Positions 1-7,860 of a DNA stretch of 64,000 nt are shown here, in pieces (position 1 is the stretch's first letter; each line of letters starts with the position of its first letter). This DNA comes from Chitinophagales bacterium (GTDB lineage: Bacteria; Bacteroidota; Bacteroidia; Chitinophagales; Chitinophagaceae). Below the pieces are notes generated by a model. It was not told where the DNA came from and searched no databases. It saw only the letters and a program-made list of their open reading frames with translations. The stretch lies in contig JAFLBJ010000003.1 of the NCBI GenBank assembly GCA_017303415.1, positions 1-64,000 of the forward strand, read 5' to 3'. The position numbers and the translations under genes were made by a program.

Positions 1-69
1 TGTACTTAATCACGATAATTTTCATCCTTATTGTTTTAACAAGTTAACATCCTGACCTATGGCACCCCT

Positions 70-300
70 GCTCTCCTGAGTCTTCCCGTACCTCTTTAAA
101 AAACAGAAGGCTGGCCGTTGTCTTACTAACTCCAAACTATCACAATTATAGTTCACCAGACTACGGCCCATCCAAACCACCGCCTTGAAAAAAATTCAAT
201 TATAATCTCTGTGTCTCTGTGGTCATTTCTTACCCAAATTTCCGAAAAATTACCTCTTCTGACCCCGAAAAGATCTCCCATAATACGGGCGATTTTCTTC
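70..300 (-). repeat. Long direct repeat, copy A
   Basis: This is one of three copies of a repeat in the first 2.2 kb. It matches copy B over about 190 bp (111-300 against 871-1060) and copy C over about 110 bp (70-180 against 2040-2150). Read on the minus strand it contains a mini-ORF (171 to 28, 47 codons) beginning MGRSLVNYNC. It also holds the motif CCACAGAGACACAGAG, which recurs as an arm of the inverted repeat at 58937-59056. Whether the mini-ORF is translated is unknown: differences between copies are mostly non-synonymous, so a non-coding repeat is more likely. The rest of 1-374 shows no other feature. Confidence 0.85.
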
Positions 301-374
301 TACGCTCGGTTAGAACTTAATTTGAAATGTAGATTTTAAAGATCGAGGTTAGCTGACCGAGACTTACTTAACAT

Positions 375-806
375 CTATTCTGAAACATTGCCAAACCTAT
401 TAGTCAAATAAAACAAATGGTCATCAGGATAATCCGGATGTTTACGAATAGATCCATTTGAAATTAGCTCATCAAACTGCTTATCAAATTCACCAGTTGA
501 AATACCTTTTGATGTTAAATATTTCTTCAAGCGATAATTATCAAATCCGTCATTTCTCCCGCCAGGGCCAAAATCTATATCAATCTCCGTACCTGCATCC
601 CTAAAATAACAACCTCTTCCATGAAAATTGTAAGATACATTCCCTATGGTTCCTGTTTTGGGGAGGATTTTTAAAATTTTCGCTCGTTGCAGACTTACGC
701 TTTCCTTATAAGTACTCATTAACATGCTACAGTACTTGTTTGAGCATTCTAAATAATCTCTAATTAAAGGCAGTAGCTCTTTATCCATAATACCATTTAC
801 ATTCAT
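375..806 (-). CDS. Hypothetical protein, DUF6896-like
   Basis: A 143-residue soluble protein without signal peptide or membrane segment. The central stretch has an FHGRGCYF block followed by an acidic-aromatic stretch (DIDFGPGG) and FDNYRLKKYL, which resembles from memory the DUF6896 family; this is recognition, not a search result. Some DUF6896-like proteins are thought to act as immunity proteins in contact-dependent toxin systems, but nothing here proves that role and no toxin gene is visible. The gene is AT-rich compared with the core genes to the right, lies between two copies of a direct repeat and runs in the same direction as the next accessory gene. A recently acquired cassette-type gene is the best reading. 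The start at 806 is the first ATG, with a second in-frame ATG six codons later. Confidence 0.6.
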   Translation of the reverse strand: MNVNGIMDKELLPLIRDYLECSNKYCSMLMSTYKESVSLQRAKILKILPKTGTIGNVSYNFHGRGCYFRDAGTEIDIDFGPGGRNDGFDNYRLKKYLTSKGISTGEFDKQFDELISNGSIRKHPDYPDDHLFYLTNRFGNVSE

Positions 807-867
807 TTAAGATAATTAATTTCCAAACCCTCCGGGATACTTTGATACTATTTGAATAACAGATACT

Positions 868-1060
868 CCGCTGGCCGTTGTCTTACAAACTCCAAACTAT
901 CACAATTGTAGTTCACCAGACTATGGCCCATCAAAACCACCGCCTTGAAACAAATTCAATTATAATCTCTGCGCCTCTGTGGTTTTTTCTTACCTAAATT
1001 TCCAAAAAAATACCCATACTGATCCTATAGGGGTCTACCATATGCAGGGCGACCCTTTCA
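868..1060 (-). repeat. Long direct repeat, copy B
   Basis: Second copy of the repeat, closely matching copy A over its whole length, including the CCACAGAG-type segment (here with GCGCC in place of the copy A bases). The minus-strand mini-ORF is shortened here: it starts at 931 (MGHSLVNYNC) and stops at 848 after 27 codons, because the copy A/C tail (RYGKTQES) is missing. It separates the two AT-rich accessory genes. Confidence 0.85.
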
Positions 1061-1217
1061 GGGTCTATAAACCTCGTGGAAACTTCTGGCTACAAACGGG
1101 TGGCCCATTCAGGGCCCCTGTAAACAATGCCTTACTTTGCGTAATCAATTGTCCCAAAATCGATTCTGGCCTTTGGCAGAAAAATTCTGCAGGCCTCTAC
1201 CTGATCTTTGGAAAGAT
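1021..1217. other. Cluster of five short hairpins
   Basis: Within the 420-bp gap between the two accessory genes are five small palindromes: 1021-1035 (GATCC/GGGTC), 1051-1065 (GACCC/GGGTC), 1102-1116 (GGCCC/GGGCC), a two-part stem at 1168-1195 (GGCC plus GCAGAA pairing with TTCTGC plus GGCC) and 1204-1217 (ATCTTT/AAAGAT). The second and third share loop bases TTCA. A 92-codon plus-strand ORF (979-1257) covers the cluster but is probably not a gene, since it starts in the repeat and ends inside the neighbouring gene. Function unknown. Confidence 0.6.
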
Positions 1218-1227
1218 ATCGGAAGAA

Positions 1228-2019
1228 TTAGAAATCGAGGTTATTACAACCAAATAAGAAGCTGCGTTTACGCCTAACAACTTTATTTCTGATGATTTCA
1301 CAATCAATGTTTTCATCAAAAAAACGATTGCCTTTAATAAATAAGTTAGACATTACTGAAAAGAATGTTTCTTCTCCAAGATGTATGTTGTCTGACCTGT
1401 ATCGAACCGTAACTTCAATCAAAAGACTATCGCTTAACACACTATTAATCGTTAACAATGTATAATTCATGCTATTCTTATCTATTCCTGTAAACTTATT
1501 ATAATGATAAACTCGGTCGCAGGTGGTGTTAACTAGTGCACAACTGTTAGAATTTACTTTTAAACTATTGTTTTTAACTTCTTGAAGCATTGCCTTATGA
1601 TATTCAGCAAGATCAAAGTCTATATTCTCGGCTATCCCAATTTTTAACAAAAGCAATTTAGAGGTATCATCATGTGCAAATGCAACAAACTTACCTTCAT
1701 CAGTATCAGTACTTAAGTAAACAGGTACGTTAGTTCTTATTGATGAATCTTTACTATAATACTGTACCCAAAAGATTGAATCCTTAAATGGGAAATAATA
1801 TTTCCACAACCCCACTCGTACTCCATTTAAAAAAAAACCCTCTTGGCAAAGGTTATGGTTTTCTAATCCATAGAATTTCCATAGTCCTTTCTCCAAATGA
1901 TTTGAATCTGCTGTTCCTTCAGCATAATAATCTCTAATCTCCAATTTATTCTCAGTCATATTGCATGAGACTACTATGCAAAAACTCAAAAAAAATAGAA
2001 AAAAGCTATGTTTACTCAT
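1228..2019 (-). CDS. Predicted lipoprotein with MORN-like repeats
   Basis: A 263-residue protein with a lipoprotein signal: a hydrophobic stretch ending in VVSC with the lipidated cysteine at residue 19. Residues about 45-75 hold two copies of a G-W-K-F/Y-Y motif (GLWKFYG, GLWKYYF) separated by an F-x-x-G-x-R turn, as in MORN_2-type repeats common in Bacteroidota surface proteins. The remainder is not recognised. It is likely a periplasmic or outer-membrane-anchored protein of unknown role. It is AT-rich, has the same orientation as the gene at 375-806, and is flanked by repeat copies B and C, which argues for an accessory, possibly mobile, origin. No partner gene is visible. Confidence 0.6.
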   Translation of the reverse strand: MSKHSFFLFFLSFCIVVSCNMTENKLEIRDYYAEGTADSNHLEKGLWKFYGLENHNLCQEGFFLNGVRVGLWKYYFPFKDSIFWVQYYSKDSSIRTNVPVYLSTDTDEGKFVAFAHDDTSKLLLLKIGIAENIDFDLAEYHKAMLQEVKNNSLKVNSNSCALVNTTCDRVYHYNKFTGIDKNSMNYTLLTINSVLSDSLLIEVTVRYRSDNIHLGEETFFSVMSNLFIKGNRFFDENIDCEIIRNKVVRRKRSFLFGCNNLDF

Positions 2020-2022
2020 TAT

Positions 2023-2165
2023 TTAATATTTTTTACCCCCGCTCTCCTGAGTCTTCCCGTACCTTTTCAAAAAACAGAAACCCGCTGGCTGTTGTCTTAT
2101 TAACTCCAAAATAACACAATTATAGTTCACCAGACTACAGCCCATCCTAGTCACAGCCTTTAAAA
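2023..2165 (-). repeat. Long direct repeat, copy C
   Basis: Third copy, matching copy A from its CTCTCCTGAGTCTTCCC end (2042-2058 against 71-87) through the conserved CTGGTGAACTA core. The minus-strand mini-ORF starts at 2145 (MGCSLVNYNC) and runs 40 codons to 2023, ending only 3 bp before the start of the lipoprotein gene. The frame is open further upstream, to 2436, but that part overlaps yifB and is not considered coding. The copy closes the accessory patch on the right. Confidence 0.8.
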
Positions 2166-2298
2166 AAATGACTCCCCTTGCGCTCATTAATGTTCTCGCG
2201 TCCTGACGGTTAAACCACCGCAAACCGCCGGTGATTTTCACCAAAAACCCCGTTGCCTTTTCTGCTGAACACATCCACTTGTTTTCTACTTTCACTCC

Positions 2299-3846
2299 AT
2301 GCTCGTAAGAACCTATGGAAGCGCTGTATATGGAGTAGAGGCCCGCACCATTACGGTGGAAGTGAATTGGATGGCCACAGGAAAAGAAAGTGTGGTGGTG
2401 GGCTTGCCGGATAGCGCAGTAAAGGAAAGCATGCAACGGGTGGAAAGCACGATCAAATCCATCGGGTTATTGATGCCCCGCACCCGTATCGTGGTCAACC
2501 TGGCACCCGCGGATCTGCGAAAAAGCGGAACGGCCTTTGACCTGCCCATGGCGATTGGAGTACTGTCTGCCTCGGATCAATTGGAAAATGGCAAGGCCAT
2601 TGACAAATACGTTATCATGGGCGAATTGAGCCTCGATGGAGAGGTTCGTCCCATCAAAGGCGCACTCCCGATTGCTATTCAGGCACGCAAAGAAGGATTC
2701 AAGGGAGTGATCATACCCCATGCGAATGCACGGGAGGCAGCCATTGTCAACAACCTTCCCGTATTCGGGGTCAATCATATCAAGGAGGTTATAAAATTCT
2801 TTGAAAACGGAGAGAAGGGAATCCAGGCCACTACCATCAATACCCGGGAAGAATTTTTTAATGCCCAATATGATTTCGAAATAGATTTCACCGATGTAAA
2901 AGGCCAGGAGAATATCAAACGTGCCCTGGAAATCGCCGCTGCCGGAGGACATAATGCTATTTTGATCGGGCCACCAGGAGCGGGTAAGACCATGCTCGCG
3001 AAAAGATTGCCCACCATCCTTCCTCCGCTGAGTTTGAACGAAGCCCTCGAGACCACGAAGATCCATTCGGTGGCGGGAAAGCTTCCGGAAAACGCGACAT
3101 TGGTTTCCCGAAGACCCTTTCGTTCCCCGCATCATACCATCAGCGATGTGGCCCTGGTGGGTGGCGGGGGCAATCCACAACCGGGTGAAATATCACTGGC
3201 GCACAATGGCGTGCTGTTTCTGGATGAACTGCCTGAATTCAAACGCACCGTCCTCGAAGTGATGCGACAACCCATTGAAGAAAGAAAAGTGACGATCTCA
3301 CGCGCTAAAATGGCGATCGATTTTCCGGCCTCCTTTATGTTGATCGCTTCGATGAACCCCTGCCCCTGTGGATTCTATAATCATCCCGAAAGAGAATGTA
3401 CCTGCCCTCCAGGTGGCGTACAGAAATACCTGAACAAAGTATCGGGACCTTTGCTTGACAGGATCGACCTGCATGTGGAAGTAACACCCGTCGCCTTTAG
3501 TGAACTGTCATCCCTTCGGCAAACAGAATCCTCGGCGTCCATCCGCGAGCGGGTGATCAAGGCGCGGGAGATACAGGCCGAGCGGTATAAAGAAAATACG
3601 GGCATCTATTGCAATGCACAAATTAGCAGCAAGATGCTCAAAGAAATTTGTGTGATTGATAGTGCCGGGGCAAATATGCTTAAATCGGCTATGACCAAAC
3701 TCAATCTCTCCGCACGCGCCTACGACCGAATACTCAAAGTTTCCCGCACCATTGCCGACCTGGCAGGTACTCCACAGATCCAACCTGAGCACCTCGCCGA
3801 AGCAATTCATTACCGAAGCCTGGACAGGGAGGGATGGGCTGGTTGA
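2299..3846 (+). CDS. YifB/ComM family Mg-chelatase-like AAA+ ATPase
   Basis: A 515-residue protein of the YifB/ComM family, full length for it. The N-terminal ChlI-type domain (residues about 20-140) has a Lon-protease-like fold in this family. It is followed by the AAA+ core with Walker A GPPGAGKT near residue 224, Walker B LFLDELPEF, and the cysteine-rich insert with CPCGFYNH and CTCPPG. The C-terminal helical domain ends with the usual LAEAIHYR region. ComM in Vibrio helps natural transformation by branch migration; many bacteria carry the gene without known competence, so the role here is inferred. The start at 2299 (MLVRTYGSA) is typical of the family and lies just past the repeat patch. 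It is transcribed alone. Confidence 0.95.
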   Translation: MLVRTYGSAVYGVEARTITVEVNWMATGKESVVVGLPDSAVKESMQRVESTIKSIGLLMPRTRIVVNLAPADLRKSGTAFDLPMAIGVLSASDQLENGKAIDKYVIMGELSLDGEVRPIKGALPIAIQARKEGFKGVIIPHANAREAAIVNNLPVFGVNHIKEVIKFFENGEKGIQATTINTREEFFNAQYDFEIDFTDVKGQENIKRALEIAAAGGHNAILIGPPGAGKTMLAKRLPTILPPLSLNEALETTKIHSVAGKLPENATLVSRRPFRSPHHTISDVALVGGGGNPQPGEISLAHNGVLFLDELPEFKRTVLEVMRQPIEERKVTISRAKMAIDFPASFMLIASMNPCPCGFYNHPERECTCPPGGVQKYLNKVSGPLLDRIDLHVEVTPVAFSELSSLRQTESSASIRERVIKAREIQAERYKENTGIYCNAQISSKMLKEICVIDSAGANMLKSAMTKLNLSARAYDRILKVSRTIADLAGTPQIQPEHLAEAIHYRSLDREGWAG

Positions 3847-3921
3847 AGGTAATAGTTTGCCTTCATCGTGGAAACACTTACTCAAAAACCAATTTTCAAT
3901 CACTATTTTTAATTCAAATCT

Positions 3922-4332
3922 ATGGGAATGATCTATGCAGAAATCGAGTTGCTGAATGCCAGCGATGTGTATCAGGCAAGAAAAAACTTAATTGACCACG
4001 ATGAGGTAAAACGTATCCGCGTGAACATGCTAGTAGACACAGGCTCTTATGTATTGGCCATTAACCAAACGATCCAAGAGGTACTTCAACTACCTTTAAT
4101 AACACGTCAACGAGTTTGGTTGGCAAGTAATAAGACTGAGGAACATGATCTGGTTGGTCCAATTGAGATAAGGTATCAGGACAAAACAACAAGCTGCAAT
4201 GCCATTGTTCTTCCTGGTGATTGCGAACCCTTATTGGGAGCTGTGCCCATGGAAGCCATGGAAGTTCTTGTTGATCCTTTAAGACAAGAACTAATTGTTA
4301 ATCCTGAAATTCGTCGCGGACGATACTTTTAA
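3922..4332 (+). CDS. Retropepsin-like (clan AA) aspartic protease
   Basis: A 136-residue single-domain protein. The active-site motif LVDTGSY lies near residues 36-42, and the second hallmark of clan AA proteases, a hydrophobic-hydrophobic-G motif (PLLGAVPME), lies near residue 110. Such small single-lobe proteins are expected to act as homodimers. No signal peptide or membrane helix is present, so it should be cytoplasmic. Substrate unknown. It follows yifB by 75 bp in the same direction but has no obvious functional link. The 3' end runs directly into the inverted repeat at 4334-4396. MG-M gives two possible starts, residues 1 and 3. Confidence 0.7.
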   Translation: MGMIYAEIELLNASDVYQARKNLIDHDEVKRIRVNMLVDTGSYVLAINQTIQEVLQLPLITRQRVWLASNKTEEHDLVGPIEIRYQDKTTSCNAIVLPGDCEPLLGAVPMEAMEVLVDPLRQELIVNPEIRRGRYF

Positions 4333-4333
4333 T

Positions 4334-4396
4334 CCCTTTGCGCCTTAGCGTCTTTGCGGTTAAGTGCTTAACCGAGAAGACGCCAGGGCGCAAGGG
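4334..4396. repeat. Intergenic inverted repeat at a convergent junction
   Basis: Arms CCCTTTGCGCC...GCGGTTAAGT and TTAACCG...GGGCGCAAGGG meet at a two-base centre and occupy the whole 75-bp gap between two convergent genes. The left arm contains CTTAGCGTCTT, also seen at 41650-41670 and 48535-48550. It probably folds as a bidirectional terminator-like hairpin, but it lacks a clean U-tract and belongs to the repeat set described in the findings. Confidence 0.8.
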
Positions 4397-4407
4397 AGCG
4401 CGAAGGG

Positions 4408-7400
4408 TTAATGGAGATAGTCAGAGGAAATTTGGTCGTATTTCTTCAAATAATCATTCGCCTTTCCATCACGGTCAAAGAAGGATTCCCAGGTACTGAG
4501 CGGCTCCCAAATACATGTGCCTTTGCCTTTTCCTCGGGGAAGTTCAAACACCAGTTTATTCACTTCCTCCTTCTTAGCCGAATACTCCACCACGATAATA
4601 TCCTTGTCATACCGGTTGATCAGGTCCAGCATATTATCACGCAGGTCATCCAAAGTGCCATGCCACTTGGGATAATAGGAAAGACCGATCACATCAAAAG
4701 GAACATTTCTTTTGCGCATTTCTTCGAGGAAAAAAACCGTTTCTTCATTTTGTCCACCCAGGGCCAAATGAAGTAATAACACCGTGGAAGGTGCCACTGT
4801 TTTTACGGCCGCAACTCCGGCACTTACCAATTGGGCCATTTGATCAGGGTTGGCCACATTGCCTTCAGGCCATACAAGGCCATGATTGATCTCATTTCCC
4901 ACCTGTACCATATCCGGGAGTGTCCCCTGTGCCTTTAGCTCGTTCATCACCTGAAGGGTATAATCATACAAGGCCTTTTTTAATTCACTCATTGAAAGCC
5001 CCCGCCAGGCATATGGTTTATATTGTTTGCCCGGATCGGCCCAGTAATCACTGTAGTGAAAATCCAGCAGGAATTTCATACCAGCCTCTTTTACCCGTTT
5101 GGCCATAGCCTTTGTATGAGCCAGGTCGCAAAAACCCTTTCCAGGTGAATAGCCACTATCCAGCGAAGGGTTATGAAATACACGGAGTCGCACATAATTG
5201 AACCCATGCCCTTTCATGATCGCGAGAACGTCCTCTTCTTTTCCATTTTCACTAAACTTAATCCCTCTGGCCTCAAGTTCGGGGAGAAAGGAAATATCGG
5301 CTCCCAGCATAGGAGTTGCTGATTGGGGTTTTGCCGCTTCGCCCTTTAATATATATGTGGGATCGAGGGTAACAGGTTCCAGGTTCTTCACCGGAACTGT
5401 AACAATATCCGTTGATCCACTCCATAACCCGGGCGAATAGGCTTCAAACTCGATCATGCCTGCTTCTTTCTCCGACTGAACGATAACCTGGCACTTGCCA
5501 TTGAATACACTGCGCTGCCAGGCACCATCGGGACATTTATCAGGCTCATGACTACTTGGATCACCATTTCCTACTCCAATGATCTTTCCGGGGCCTTTGA
5601 TGCGAAACCGGATCATGTTATTGGCATTGGAGACTTCCCTTCCTTCCCGGTCAATGATGCTGACATTCAAAACAGCAATGTCTTTTCCGTCGGCGATCAT
5701 CGTGGTCTTGTAGGGGGTAAGCACGATCTCGGCGGGAGCGCCTGTCGTTTCCACCTTTGCTTTTAATATCCTTCCCTTTTTATACCCAATGGCCTCGAGT
5801 GTACCGGGGGCATAGGTTACATCCCATTGAAGGTGACCATTGCGGGGCATGGTCTTCATACCCAGTTTCTTTCCATTCAGCAAAAGTTCCACACTATCGG
5901 CATTGCTATTGACCCACACATCGATCACGGGTGCGGGCTGCCCCCATTTGATGGTCCAGTTCCAATGAGGCGAGATATTCAACACATCCTTATCCGTCCA
6001 CCAACTTTGATAATAGTAATAATTGTTCTTTGGGAAACCACACACATCCATCACCCCAAAATGTGAATTGATATTGGGCCAGCGGAAAGGGGTAGGTTCG
6101 CCGCGATAGTCAAAGCCGGTCCAGATAAACCCACCCAACCAGTACTTGTTTTCTGCCGCCGGTTTCCACCAGGCCTCGGCTGTTGAAGCCCACCAGGGTG
6201 CATTCAGGTCATGATCATGCAGGTAATTGCGTATCGTGTCCTTCGCATATTCGCCTCGAGTAGACACCGTACTTCCCATCTCTGTTCCTATTATAGGTTG
6301 GGTGGGATGGTCTCGGTGATAATCGACCACAAAAAGATGCCGGTAATTAAACCCTCTGATCGGTATCACTTCATTTACTCCCGGAAATACATTGGCGAGA
6401 TCGGAGGCATAGGTGCAGGTACGGGTGGGGTCCCATTGTTTTAATTTTTCAATCAGAGTTGCTGCAATCCTTTTCCCGTACGGCGTTGCCTGAATACCGA
6501 ATTCCTCATTACCAATACTCCAAAGAAAAACAGAAGCATGGTTCCGATCGCGGTAAACCAACCGCTGTAATTGATCAAGGTATTCCGGACTGCTATTGAG
6601 CGACCGGTTCTCATCCATCACCAGCATACCCAGGCTGTCACAGGCATCGAGTAGTTCAGGCGTGGGTGGATGGTGGCTGGTCCGGTAGGCATTGCATCCC
6701 ATATTCTTTAACAACCGGACGCGATAGTATTGCAGAGCATCCGGGACAGCGATGCCCACCCCGGCATGGTCCTGGTGATTATTGGTACCCATGATCTTCA
6801 GGTGCCGGTCATTCAGGAAAAATCCTTCATTGGCATCAAACCGGAATGTTCGTATCCCCATGCGGCCCGTTTCCCGGGCAATCTCTTTTCCATTTTGTTT
6901 AATGACCGTTATGACCCGGTAGAGATAGGGGTCATCAAGATCCCAAAGTCTTGGTCGGGAAACAGACAGCGCAAACTTCCTGGTAACCTCACCGGCAGCG
7001 GCGATCTGAATCGCCTCTTCCCTGGATTTGGCTATCGGCTCCCCTGCCCGGCCGGTGATAAAACTTTGAACGGTGCAGTTAACCGGTACAGATGATCCGT
7101 TCTTCACATGTGTCTCCACCTCTACCCTGGCCACTCCATTGCTGACCGTATTGTGGTAAAAATGTCCGCCTGGGGGTATATACACCGGTGCAGTTTGACG
7201 CAACCATACATGCCGGTATATGCCGGCACCTTCGTAAAACCATCCCTCATATTGGGAGGCATCTGCACGGACAACCAGTACATTCTCCCCGCTTGGGTTA
7301 AGGATATCCGTTATATTATATTGTTCGCCGATATATCCACTTTTTATATTCCCCACAAAGAAGCCATTGACCCAGATCATGGCATCCCGGAATATGCCGT

Positions 7401-7848
7401 CAAACTGAAGCAAATACCTATTACCATCCATCGGATTGGGTACCTGGAATCGCTTTCTGTACCAGCCAATGGTGGTTTCGGGAAAATGGCCGCCAACTGG
7501 TTTATATCCATGTCCATCAACATCCGGAGCAGGATGCTTAACGAACGGAAGTTCTACGGCCCAATCGTGTGGAATATCCAGTTTTCGCCAGGAAGTATCC
7601 ACGAAATTGGGATCGATCGCCGTCCCAACGGCTGTACCCGATTTGGAGAAAATGGTTCGAATACCATAATTGAAGTCCTTCTCCGGGTTGGCTGCATGGC
7701 CAAAATGAAATCGCCAGTCATCGTCGAGGGGCCAAACCTGCTGACCGAAGGATGTCCCAAAAATCAAAAAACTACCGATAAGGATCAGGGATTTAGTGAG
7801 TGCGCACATGGCCTTGGGGGTTTTGGGTAAAGTAACATTTTTTTTCAC
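4408..7848 (-). CDS. Secreted GH2 beta-galactosidase fused to GH53 endo-galactanase
   Basis: An 1146-residue two-enzyme protein in one uninterrupted frame. The N-terminal part is a GH2 enzyme (sugar-binding, Ig-like and TIM-barrel domains, residues about 30-620) with acid/base glutamate in SIGNEE (near 446) and nucleophile in GTEMGS (near 522), then a DUF4982-like and an invasin-like beta domain. Residues about 848-1140 are a GH53 barrel with its two glutamates in VGNEIN (near 988) and VVEYSA (near 1087). GH53 cuts beta-1,4-galactan internally and GH2 galactosidases remove terminal galactose, so the chain could degrade pectic galactan on its own. The signal peptide ends at SFGQ. The open frame begins with GTG at 7848; the ATG at 7809 gives a more standard signal peptide and may be the true start. 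No SusC/D pair is nearby. Confidence 0.9.
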   Translation of the reverse strand: MKKNVTLPKTPKAMCALTKSLILIGSFLIFGTSFGQQVWPLDDDWRFHFGHAANPEKDFNYGIRTIFSKSGTAVGTAIDPNFVDTSWRKLDIPHDWAVELPFVKHPAPDVDGHGYKPVGGHFPETTIGWYRKRFQVPNPMDGNRYLLQFDGIFRDAMIWVNGFFVGNIKSGYIGEQYNITDILNPSGENVLVVRADASQYEGWFYEGAGIYRHVWLRQTAPVYIPPGGHFYHNTVSNGVARVEVETHVKNGSSVPVNCTVQSFITGRAGEPIAKSREEAIQIAAAGEVTRKFALSVSRPRLWDLDDPYLYRVITVIKQNGKEIARETGRMGIRTFRFDANEGFFLNDRHLKIMGTNNHQDHAGVGIAVPDALQYYRVRLLKNMGCNAYRTSHHPPTPELLDACDSLGMLVMDENRSLNSSPEYLDQLQRLVYRDRNHASVFLWSIGNEEFGIQATPYGKRIAATLIEKLKQWDPTRTCTYASDLANVFPGVNEVIPIRGFNYRHLFVVDYHRDHPTQPIIGTEMGSTVSTRGEYAKDTIRNYLHDHDLNAPWWASTAEAWWKPAAENKYWLGGFIWTGFDYRGEPTPFRWPNINSHFGVMDVCGFPKNNYYYYQSWWTDKDVLNISPHWNWTIKWGQPAPVIDVWVNSNADSVELLLNGKKLGMKTMPRNGHLQWDVTYAPGTLEAIGYKKGRILKAKVETTGAPAEIVLTPYKTTMIADGKDIAVLNVSIIDREGREVSNANNMIRFRIKGPGKIIGVGNGDPSSHEPDKCPDGAWQRSVFNGKCQVIVQSEKEAGMIEFEAYSPGLWSGSTDIVTVPVKNLEPVTLDPTYILKGEAAKPQSATPMLGADISFLPELEARGIKFSENGKEEDVLAIMKGHGFNYVRLRVFHNPSLDSGYSPGKGFCDLAHTKAMAKRVKEAGMKFLLDFHYSDYWADPGKQYKPYAWRGLSMSELKKALYDYTLQVMNELKAQGTLPDMVQVGNEINHGLVWPEGNVANPDQMAQLVSAGVAAVKTVAPSTVLLLHLALGGQNEETVFFLEEMRKRNVPFDVIGLSYYPKWHGTLDDLRDNMLDLINRYDKDIIVVEYSAKKEEVNKLVFELPRGKGKGTCIWEPLSTWESFFDRDGKANDYLKKYDQISSDYLH

Positions 7849-7860
7849 GAACTTGGCCTG

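Noticed and set aside
979-1257. 92-codon plus-strand frame across the hairpin cluster
   Set aside because: It starts in repeat copy B, crosses several palindromes and ends inside the convergent lipoprotein gene; no recognisable protein.
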